Below, in pieces: positions 37,166 through 44,458 of a DNA stretch of 57,609 bases. A model generated the notes under the pieces. The model was not told where the DNA came from and made no database searches. It worked only from the letters and a program-made list of their open reading frames with translations. How positions within the stretch are numbered: the stretch's first letter is position 1; each line of letters opens with the position of its first letter. Where the stretch lies: NCBI GenBank assembly GCA_021732025.1, contig JAKFVU010000009.1, positions 13,458 to 71,066 on the forward strand. The letters run 5' to 3'. This stretch comes from Candidatus Obscuribacterales bacterium. GTDB taxonomy: Bacteria; Cyanobacteriota; Vampirovibrionia; Obscuribacterales; Obscuribacteraceae. A program made the translations under genes and the position numbers.

Positions 37166-38152
37166 ATGTCCGAAATGCGCTGGCACCCGCTTCTAAGCGA
37201 ATGGGTAATCACTGCCACTCACAGACAAGACCGCACTTTTCTGCCACCAGCGGGCTACTGCCCGCTTTGTCCAACAGCGGATGGAGGCTTTCCTACTGAA
37301 GTTCCACGGCCAGATTATGACTTTGTCGTATTTGAAAATAAGTTTCCCAGCCTAAAGAGAGAACCAGAAGAGCCGGCAATTGCAGGCACCGCTCTCTGCC
37401 CGGTGAAACCGTCTAGCGGAGCGTGCGAAGTTATTCTCTATTCGCCTAAGCATGATGCCACCCTCACCGACTTGCCACCAAACAAATTAGTGGAGCTTAT
37501 TCGAGTTTGGCGCGATCGCTACAATACGCTGGCTGCTAGAGACGACATCAAATATGTATTCATCTTTGAAAACAAAGGTGAGGCTGTTGGAGTAACCATT
37601 CACCATCCCCATGGCCAGATATATGCTTTCTCTGAGCTGCCACCACTGATAGAGCGTGAGCTGAAAAACGAACGCGAGCATATGGAGAAATTCGGCAAAT
37701 GCATTCATTGCGAAATCATCGCCGACGAGAAGAAGAGCAATGAGCGGCTGGTGGCCGAGAATGACAACTTCATTGCCTTTGTGCCATTTTACGCGCGCTA
37801 TCCCTATGAGCTGCATCTATATTCCAAACATCACCGCTCGGCCATCAACGAATTTTCCAAGCAAGAAGACTTAGATCTCGCCGAGATATTGCATGTGGTG
37901 CTAAAAAAATTCGATGGCCTTTGGAATATCTCTCTGCCCTACATGATGGTCATGCACCAGAGACCGACCGACGATCAAGACTATCCAGGCTCACATTTCC
38001 ACATTGAATTTTATCCGCCCCTGAGAACACCGCAAAAACGCAAGTATCTTGCTGGTGTCGAATCTGGTGCCGGTACTTATATAAACGATACCCATCCAGA
38101 AGTTACATCAAAAGAACTGCGTAATGTCCTTCCCCACCTGGAGCAAGCATGA
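37166..38152 (+). CDS. galT: Galactose-1-phosphate uridylyltransferase
   Basis: A 328-residue GalT of the Leloir pathway that transfers UMP from UDP-glucose to galactose 1-phosphate in the cytosol. Evidence: the histidine-triad active site HHPHGQIYA with HPHGQ at 147-151 (second His as nucleophile), the N-terminal zinc motif CPLC (32-35), the CHIH-like second zinc region (CIHCEI ~185-190) and the late His cluster GSHFHIEFYPP. Length is normal. It starts two bases after the epimerase-like gene stop and overlaps galK by ATGA (38149-38152), so the three form one operon. Confidence 0.95.
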   Translation: MSEMRWHPLLSEWVITATHRQDRTFLPPAGYCPLCPTADGGFPTEVPRPDYDFVVFENKFPSLKREPEEPAIAGTALCPVKPSSGACEVILYSPKHDATLTDLPPNKLVELIRVWRDRYNTLAARDDIKYVFIFENKGEAVGVTIHHPHGQIYAFSELPPLIERELKNEREHMEKFGKCIHCEIIADEKKSNERLVAENDNFIAFVPFYARYPYELHLYSKHHRSAINEFSKQEDLDLAEILHVVLKKFDGLWNISLPYMMVMHQRPTDDQDYPGSHFHIEFYPPLRTPQKRKYLAGVESGAGTYINDTHPEVTSKELRNVLPHLEQA

Positions 38153-39333
38153 GCGCGTCATTGCAAGATAACCGATTGACAGCGCTACATGAGCGCTTTG
38201 CTAAAGAGTTCGGCGGCGCGCCACAAATCGTTGTGAGAGCACCAGGCCGAGTCAACCTCATCGGCGAGCATACCGACTATAACGATGGCCTTGTGTTTCC
38301 TGTCGCTATCGACAGAGACATCATCATCGCTGCTAGAGCAACCGACGACAATTTTATCGAAATCTATTCTGAAGACTACCAACAGAAAGACCGCTTCTCA
38401 ATTGCCGACATCATCAAAACAGAAGAGAAACCTTGGTCAAACTATGTGCGCGGAACCGCAGCGGTGCTGCTCAAGCACGGCTACAAGTTCGGTGGCTTTC
38501 AGGCAGTCAGCACAGGCAATGTGCCACAAGGAGCAGGCCTCAGTTCATCAGCCGCCTACGAAGTAGCTGTCTGCTATCTCATCAGCACACTATCCAATTT
38601 ATCACTGACTAAAAAGCAAACGGCTCTTTTTGCCCAGGAAGCAGAAAACAATTTCGTTGGTGTCAATTGCGGCATTATGGATCAGTTTATCTCAGCATTT
38701 GGAGAGCCCGACTCTGGGCTACTTATTGACTGCCGTACCCTCGACTACAAATCTATTCCACTCAATTTAAAAGGCCGCGAACTCGCCCTGGTCATTGTGC
38801 ACAGTGGTGTGCAGCGCGGCCTGGTCGACAGTAAGTACAACGAGCGCAGAAGCCAGTGCGCCGAAGGTGTTCAACTGTTGGCAAAGCACCTTAAGCGCGA
38901 AGTGAAAAGTCTGCGAGAAATAGAAGAGCTTGAATTAGACGAATGTGCCATGGCGCTTCCTGAAATTATATTCAGGCGCTGTCGCCATGTCATCACTGAA
39001 AACGCTCGTGTCTCAGCCACGGTAGAGGCGTTTGAGACTGGCGACTTGGCCCGCGTCGGCAAGTTACTTGAGGCGTCGCATCAATCACTTAGACAAGACT
39101 TTGAAGTGAGTTGCGAGCCAGTAGACATATTGGTGGATTTGACTGCAAATTATCCTGGTGTCACCGGTGCACGCATGACCGGTGGTGGCTTTGGCGGATG
39201 CATCGTGGCGTTGATGGAGAAAGCTGCTGTGCCTGGATATACAGCGAGCGTTCCCGTTGAATACTTGAAGCAGACTGGGCTAACTGCCACCGTATATGAT
39301 TGCCAGGCAGCTGCTGGTGCCTCGACAGTTTAA
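38149..39333 (+). CDS. galK: Galactokinase
   Basis: A 394-residue GHMP-family kinase that phosphorylates galactose at C1 with ATP. The galactokinase signature GRVNLIGEHTDYNDG lies at ~33-47, the GHMP phosphate-binding loop VPQGAGLSSSAA at ~125-136, and the C-terminal GHMP motif ARMTGGGFGGCIVA near 343-356. Length and order match bacterial GalK. It overlaps galT by four bases and ends the gal operon. No gal repressor gene is seen nearby; the palindrome cluster upstream of the operon is a candidate control region. Confidence 0.96.
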   Translation: MSASLQDNRLTALHERFAKEFGGAPQIVVRAPGRVNLIGEHTDYNDGLVFPVAIDRDIIIAARATDDNFIEIYSEDYQQKDRFSIADIIKTEEKPWSNYVRGTAAVLLKHGYKFGGFQAVSTGNVPQGAGLSSSAAYEVAVCYLISTLSNLSLTKKQTALFAQEAENNFVGVNCGIMDQFISAFGEPDSGLLIDCRTLDYKSIPLNLKGRELALVIVHSGVQRGLVDSKYNERRSQCAEGVQLLAKHLKREVKSLREIEELELDECAMALPEIIFRRCRHVITENARVSATVEAFETGDLARVGKLLEASHQSLRQDFEVSCEPVDILVDLTANYPGVTGARMTGGGFGGCIVALMEKAAVPGYTASVPVEYLKQTGLTATVYDCQAAAGASTV

Positions 39334-39337
39334 AAAC

Positions 39338-39934
39338 CTATTTGGGCGGCAGCATTTTTTGCTGTGATGTGCTCAGAATCGTCTTCGCCAGTTCGGGCGG
39401 ATACGAAAAAATAACTAGATACACGTTATCTTCAGTGCGAATCAAACGCACTTTGCCCGATGCATCTAAGAAAGCAGAGACATCCTTGGCATTCAATTGA
39501 CCGATTGGCGCAGAAAAAGTGGCACCAGTTTTACTGCTTGCAGGCATGCAAAAAAGCATACGCTCTGTGCCTTCCACTCGCACACCAGAAGCCCCTCTCT
39601 TCCACATGAAGCATAGGCTAGGAGAGAAAAATGCTCCCGGTCCAATTGCCGCCACCCACGACTCTGCGTTGCCTTCCTTCTTGCTTAGTTGGCGCGTTTC
39701 TTCAAAGCCTTTCAAAAGAATGACAAAGCAAATCACCCATGATAGAAGGGCGGTAACGGAGAGACTGGCAACGAAAATTGGCATGCGAAAGGTGTCGATG
39801 ATAGGCTGGGGCAAAGGCAAATGTCCCTGTGCCACCACAATCACGAATAGGCTGAAAACAACAACACTAAAGACGAATTGAAAGCCAAACAAAAGCCACA
39901 AACTCTTCTTAATTTCATCGAGACTTTTATCCAA
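39338..39934 (-). CDS. Two-helix membrane protein, paralogue of the 30292-30879 gene
   Basis: A 198-residue protein with two membrane helices (~12-35 and ~50-73) and a soluble C-terminal domain with IGPGAFFSPSL, GTERMLFCMP, and a closing STSQQKMLPPK shared with the gene at 30292. It begins only 15 bases after the Ivy-like gene stop on the same strand, so the two are probably co-transcribed. Function unknown. Confidence 0.65.
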   Translation of the reverse strand: MDKSLDEIKKSLWLLFGFQFVFSVVVFSLFVIVVAQGHLPLPQPIIDTFRMPIFVASLSVTALLSWVICFVILLKGFEETRQLSKKEGNAESWVAAIGPGAFFSPSLCFMWKRGASGVRVEGTERMLFCMPASSKTGATFSAPIGQLNAKDVSAFLDASGKVRLIRTEDNVYLVIFSYPPELAKTILSTSQQKMLPPK

Positions 39935-39949
39935 TTGATCTCCCTACTA

Positions 39950-40366
39950 TTACTCCAGCCCCTTCGTCAAAATCTTCAGGCCTTCAGCATCAGGCTTGCC
40001 AACGACCACATCTTTTGTCTGCGTCAAATCAAAACTATTCGCCAGTGCATATGCAGCGCTGCCATCAACGGCCAAAAGAAACGTCAATTGATTTCCGCCA
40101 CAATCATGCGGTTTGCAAACGGTGCCTAATACAAATTTCTTACCGCTATAGTCGATGGTGCGCACTGGTCCGGCCGTGCCTTGCAATCGATAAACCCAAG
40201 CGGCATTCCTCCAAGCTTTCGGCACTATGGCCTTGAATGCAGCGTATGATTTAGGGTATTTAGTCGGCACATTTACCGGATAAATTTCGCCTGCGACTGT
40301 GGCAGGTAAAGCGACTAGTGACGCCACCACAAAAAAGAAAAACCGTTTGAATGACTTCATTTTCAA
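39950..40366 (-). CDS. Ivy-type C-type lysozyme inhibitor
   Basis: A 138-residue protein with a signal peptide (FFFFVVASLVALPATVAG) and the Ivy signature CKPHDCGGNQL, in which the loop between two Cys (forming a disulphide) inserts into the lysozyme active site with the His central. The rest (AAFKAIVPKAW, VRTIDYSGKKFVLGTVC, AYALANS) also fits the Ivy fold. Such periplasmic proteins protect the cell wall from host, amoebal or bacterial lysozymes, or control the cell's own lytic transglycosylases. It leads a probable two-gene unit with the membrane protein at 39338-39934 and is divergent from the M28 peptidase. Confidence 0.82.
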   Translation of the reverse strand: MKMKSFKRFFFFVVASLVALPATVAGEIYPVNVPTKYPKSYAAFKAIVPKAWRNAAWVYRLQGTAGPVRTIDYSGKKFVLGTVCKPHDCGGNQLTFLLAVDGSAAYALANSFDLTQTKDVVVGKPDAEGLKILTKGLE

Positions 40367-40463
40367 TACCAGGGTGAACCAATAAGAATCTCAATGGAAA
40401 CTGCAACATGAATATCAATATATCATCGAGCGACCTGAGAAAATAGGCTACAATCGCCAAACT

Positions 40464-41516
40464 ATGCAGTCAATGAAAAAGAAGCTTGCAATCGCTCTCG
40501 CCTCAGTCACAGCACTGATCGGCGGGCTGATAGTGTCATGGAAATTACCTGCTTACAGCGGAACAATTCAGCCGTTGACGCCGACTCAACAAAGTTTGGC
40601 GAGCAGTTTGCGCGGCCATATTAAAAAGCTATCCAGCGACATCGGTGCGCGCAGCCTTACTAAAAATCCAGGCGGATTAGAGCGTGCAGCTGTTTATACA
40701 GAAGAGATTTTTGCTGCTGCCGGATACAAACCTTCCCGACAAACATTCTCTGTAAGCGGATACTTTAACGATGGTCTATGGGGCGCAACCCATGCCACTC
40801 AGAGCGCACACAATATTGTTGTGGAAATTCCTGGAATTGGCGGCGAGCCCGATAAAGCATCCGAGATAATTATCATCGGCGCGCACTACGACGCGGTACA
40901 AGATTGTCCAGGCGCAAATGACAATGGCAGCGGAGTGGCCGCTATGCTCGAAATTGCCAAAGCCTTAGCCAAAGAAAAGTTTGCTCGCACAGTGCGCTTC
41001 GTTGCCTTCACCAATGAAGAACCACCGTTCTTTCGCAGCAACGACATGGGCAGTTACCGCTATGCCGAGTCATGCAAAGAGCGCGGAGACAACATCGTCG
41101 CCATGTTGTCACTTGAGACCATCGGTTACTACAGCGACAAACCAGATTCGCAGCGCTTTCCCGTTGCAGCTTTAGCTTTGCTGTATCCCAAAACCGGAAA
41201 CTTTCTTACCTTCATCGGTAATTTAGACTCAAAAGCGTTGTTAACCAAGTGCGCCACTACATTCATTGACGCTTCCAAATTTCCCACTCAAACACTGGCT
41301 GCACCGGCTGACTTATCTGGTGTCGATTTCTCAGACCAACTTAGTTTCTGGCGATGCGGATACCCAGGAATAATGGTGACTGACACTGCGCCTTACCGCT
41401 ATCCGCATTACCACACCAACCAAGATACTGCCGACAAAATCAACTACGACTGCCTGGCTCGCGTCACCGACGGGCTGGTGAAGGTTGCGAAGGATTTGGC
41501 GAACAACGGACCCTAG
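40464..41516 (+). CDS. Secreted M28-family zinc peptidase
   Basis: A 350-residue aminopeptidase-like enzyme. After an N-terminal signal or anchor (LAIALASVTALIGGLIV) comes the M28 core: metal-binding His and Asp in IIGAHYDAV, Asp in PGANDNGSG, the catalytic/metal Glu pair in AFTNEEPPF, and the late metal His in HYHTNQDT. The set is complete, so it is likely active in the periplasm or outside. A TACAAT lies 10 bases upstream of the ATG at 40464, without a clear ribosome site; ATG 40473 is an alternative start. It ends four bases into the convergent small gene at 41513. Confidence 0.88.
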   Translation: MQSMKKKLAIALASVTALIGGLIVSWKLPAYSGTIQPLTPTQQSLASSLRGHIKKLSSDIGARSLTKNPGGLERAAVYTEEIFAAAGYKPSRQTFSVSGYFNDGLWGATHATQSAHNIVVEIPGIGGEPDKASEIIIIGAHYDAVQDCPGANDNGSGVAAMLEIAKALAKEKFARTVRFVAFTNEEPPFFRSNDMGSYRYAESCKERGDNIVAMLSLETIGYYSDKPDSQRFPVAALALLYPKTGNFLTFIGNLDSKALLTKCATTFIDASKFPTQTLAAPADLSGVDFSDQLSFWRCGYPGIMVTDTAPYRYPHYHTNQDTADKINYDCLARVTDGLVKVAKDLANNGP

Positions 41517-41773
41517 TCGTGGCCACCGGAGGCGGCAGTGCGCCTAGCATTGTGAAAATTGATAATCGCCTTGTATAGACTCGGAGCAAACGGATCGCTA
41601 AGCGTCGCATTAGTAAATTCGTCTGCCACCCTCACTACTGGGATATCACTATCATCAATGGTGAAAACAAATTCGATTGCGCCTTCCTCTGCTTCGAAGG
41701 CTACTCGGTAACTTTCGAAGCCATCGTTATCTTTTCCATGGGTTTGTATGTTCAGAGGCTGCATCGTCAGCAT
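41513..41773 (-). CDS. Small protein downstream of C39-like toxin candidate
   Basis: An 86-residue acidic soluble protein of unknown family. ATG 41773 has GAGG upstream. It starts 24 bases after the stop of the 41798-43141 gene on the same strand, so it is co-transcribed with it. Position and size suit an immunity protein for the C39/papain-like domain, but no motif proves this. Its last four bases overlap the M28 gene stop on the other strand. Confidence 0.55.
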   Translation of the reverse strand: MLTMQPLNIQTHGKDNDGFESYRVAFEAEEGAIEFVFTIDDSDIPVVRVADEFTNATLSDPFAPSLYKAIINFHNARRTAASGGHD

Positions 41774-41797
41774 ATTCTAAATCCTCAATGTTAGAAG

Positions 41798-43141
41798 CTA
41801 TTTCCTAAAAACGGCAGTTCCAGTCCAAGTACTAATAAACTCAGTTCGAGTCATCTCATACCTCGTTGCCCGTGCCGGATCGCGGATCATTATGTTCCCA
41901 GAACTGTCTATACCATCGACCACCACAGCATGGGCCGGCTCCAACCGCGAATAGCGCACACCCATACGCTCTCTCAAATCGGCTACCCAACTGCCGCGAT
42001 GCAAAAGTAAATCGAGAGCCGTTTCATCGACAGGACCGCCATCCCACTTCGGGCCAAGAGCTCTTGCTAGATATTTAGTTGCGACTGGTTCACCCAATTG
42101 CTGCAATAACTCACCTTGCTTAACAGCGCCTTGCATAAGCATTTCACCACAAGCGGATACACACGACATTCTACCAGTTTGCTGTACAACATCCAGAGAT
42201 GGCCTTTCGTTTAGAATATCCCATCGGCCTCCCGCTCCGGCCTTAGCCACGCCTCTTAAATCATCAACAAACCGTTCACTCTTCTCCGCACCAATAGCCA
42301 ACCTGTCGGCAATCTTCAAAGAAGCCTCAGCAGCCTCAGTGCTTCCTTCCGGGTTAACCATGTTGAACATGATCTCGCCAATGAAACGACCTTTTTCGTG
42401 TGGTTCCATTGAACTATATCTAGCGTTCTCACGCTCTATTTGATGCTCAATTACAACTAACACTTTATTGACCAGGTTAGGATCCTTTGACATAGCATCC
42501 AAGGTGCCACCAACAGCCTTGAATAGAGGATCATTGATAGCGTTTGGTCGAGCAAGAAAACTAGCCACCGTTCCATCAGCAAATGCATTCCACGCTTTTC
42601 CAGCGCCGACTTTCACACTTTCTTTGGCATGCTCTTTAGCAATATTCAAACCTTCACCAATTCCAAGAATCTTGTCGATCTGCTCTTGAGCAAAAGCTTT
42701 CTGTTCATCAGCATTGAACAAACGTCTGCTGGCAGCTTCGGCAAAATCAACGAACTTCTGGCTAAAAGTACGATGCTCCTCGTAGGCAAGACCCAACGAA
42801 AAAGTCTGTGGTCCGACTTGCTCTGGTTGGCGCTCAATGATGTGGCTAGCGAGTAGATCCTTTTCTTTCAACTTTGAATGCCTAGATGCACTCGTTTGAA
42901 AACCGACTATTTCAATACTTTCGTCCTGTTGTGCCATCAATCGCCGGCGGTCTTGGAGAGATCCATTGCTTGCATTCGTTCGCACAGCCTCGGCGGATTT
43001 TATGTCAGCAGCACCGGCATTACGGGCATCGTGCACGTCTGCCTTATCTAGCGCGCCCTTCTCCAAGCCTTGCTTCTCTAAAGGCTTGTGGCGCTCTTTG
43101 TCTTTGTCATTTGCCGCGCTATCACTCACGAGATCATCCAT
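41798..43141 (-). CDS. Modular toxin-like protein with C39/papain-like C-terminal domain
   Basis: A 447-residue protein without signal peptide. The middle (~145-300) matches the module in the 34231-35889 protein: LGIGEGLN-AKE, RPNAINDPLF, DAMSKDPNLVN, FNMVNPEGSTE, LKIADRLA. The last ~130 residues look like a C39/papain-fold peptidase: Gln and Cys in QQTGRMSCVSACGEML, His in HAVVVDG, and Asp in IMIRDPA, in the usual order. GTG 43153 is possible, but ATG 43141 with GAGG six bases upstream is better. A toxic protease effector delivered by the shared module, or a processing enzyme for it, are both possible; I favour the first given the small downstream gene. Confidence 0.65.
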   Translation of the reverse strand: MDDLVSDSAANDKDKERHKPLEKQGLEKGALDKADVHDARNAGAADIKSAEAVRTNASNGSLQDRRRLMAQQDESIEIVGFQTSASRHSKLKEKDLLASHIIERQPEQVGPQTFSLGLAYEEHRTFSQKFVDFAEAASRRLFNADEQKAFAQEQIDKILGIGEGLNIAKEHAKESVKVGAGKAWNAFADGTVASFLARPNAINDPLFKAVGGTLDAMSKDPNLVNKVLVVIEHQIERENARYSSMEPHEKGRFIGEIMFNMVNPEGSTEAAEASLKIADRLAIGAEKSERFVDDLRGVAKAGAGGRWDILNERPSLDVVQQTGRMSCVSACGEMLMQGAVKQGELLQQLGEPVATKYLARALGPKWDGGPVDETALDLLLHRGSWVADLRERMGVRYSRLEPAHAVVVDGIDSSGNIMIRDPARATRYEMTRTEFISTWTGTAVFRK

Positions 43142-43317
43142 CCAATGCCTCACTCAATGGTATTCCCGAACAAAGACGCCGTAAACCGAAAACCCCGTCT
43201 CCACTTGGCAATCTTAAGCAAACCTAAGAGTATTCATAGTGCTAATTGGGTACTTCTATGATGGGAAGAATTGCTTCATTAACAACCCCTCAGAAGCTTC
43301 ACGAGGCACTGTCGCAC

Positions 43318-43797
43318 ATGCAGAAAATCTTCGCGGCTATCATTCTCTCCTTTCTTGCCTTCTACCTCATCGGCCACAACGGCAGTGAGAGCAAGAGAGC
43401 CTTGATTAACGACTCTGACATCATTGCCTTTGCTAACCTGCTGCGCATGGACCTCCCACCGGCCAACGCCTGCTCAGTTGGGGGCAAGAACGTTCACTAC
43501 GCCACTATCAATCTGGCCAGCGGCTCCGACATCAAGGGGCACATGCCCAAGAACTTGGCAATCAAATATCGCTACACCTGAAGTCAGCCATCTTTCCACC
43601 CCGGGCGGGTGTTGGTCATGCTTAAGAAAGTTAAAAACGAATATGTGCTCACCCACAGCTATTATGGTCTGTTGCAAATTGACGAAGACTCAGCCCTGTG
43701 GCCCACTGGCGACAATTTAAGCCAAGTGGCGCCCACAAGCTCCTGGGAAATTTTCAAAGATATTGATAGAGTAAAAGACTCAATCGCTGCAAAGTAA
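43318..43797 (+). pseudogene. Exported small protein interrupted by an in-frame TGA
   Basis: One frame runs from ATG 43318 (GAGG ten bases upstream; in-frame ATGs further up lack one) to 43797, except for a TGA at 43579-43581. Before the stop lies a hydrophobic segment (FAAIILSFLAFYLIG) and GHMPKNLAIKYRYT; after it, without shift, SQPSFHPGRVLVMLKK and NEYVLTHSYYGLLQI, which reads as the natural continuation. So this is either a nonsense-mutated gene, a sequencing error (for example CGA to TGA) or a readthrough site. TGA is clearly a stop elsewhere here. Family unknown; the combined product would be ~159 residues. Confidence 0.6.
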
Positions 43798-43816
43798 CAG
43801 AACCAAGGGGAAGAAT

Positions 43817-44251
43817 ATGAAAATTGTCGTGGCAATCGATGGCGAAGATAGCGCCAAAAGCGCACTGGCAGAGATTACGGCGAAAAAATACGGCAGCGAC
43901 ACTGAGATTCACTTGGTTCACGTCATCGTGCCTGGCTTTGCCGATGTCTCAACCCCCGGAATTCCTGATACCGTCGCCATCGAAAGAGCCGAAGAGAAGC
44001 AGGTTCTCGAACAGTTAGCTGCTGAGCTCAAACAAAATCTCAATATTACTGCCACAGCTGAAATTGTCGAAGGCGAAGTAGCGCAAACGATCGCACATGT
44101 CTGCAAGCAGCATAATGCTGATGAAGCGATTGTTCCTAGCCATGCCCGCCACGGCTTCAGCCGCCTATGGTTCGGCAGTGTTGCTGACGAAATAGTCGAT
44201 GCGGCGCCGTGTACTGTTGTAGTACTGAAGATGCCCCAAGGCAAATCTTAA
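43817..44251 (+). CDS. Universal stress protein (UspA family)
   Basis: A 144-residue UspA-fold protein. It opens with KIVVAIDGEDSAKSAL, has the middle hydrophobic helix and the C-terminal ATP-binding-like segment IVPSHARHGFSRLWFGSVADEI then VDAAPCTVVVLK; the motif G-(9)-G-S reads here as HGFSRLWFGSV. AAGGGG sits six bases upstream of the ATG. Such proteins bind nucleotides and act during stress. It stands alone between the interrupted gene and the macroglobulin gene. Confidence 0.9.
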   Translation: MKIVVAIDGEDSAKSALAEITAKKYGSDTEIHLVHVIVPGFADVSTPGIPDTVAIERAEEKQVLEQLAAELKQNLNITATAEIVEGEVAQTIAHVCKQHNADEAIVPSHARHGFSRLWFGSVADEIVDAAPCTVVVLKMPQGKS

Positions 44252-44458
44252 ACACCATTTAGCAATCTGCTCTATCTGTTTTTCGCCAAACTAGCCATTT
44301 GTCGGGGTATCTGAATCGACCCTGCGGTTAACCCTGAAGTTTTATCCGCCTTTACCGTCTTATTCGCCAAAACTGCCCTATGCCATAATCGGGAAATGAC
44401 AAAGGCAACAAAAACGTTGCCCCTATTTCTGACCCGATACAAAAAAGGAAGGCTGACT

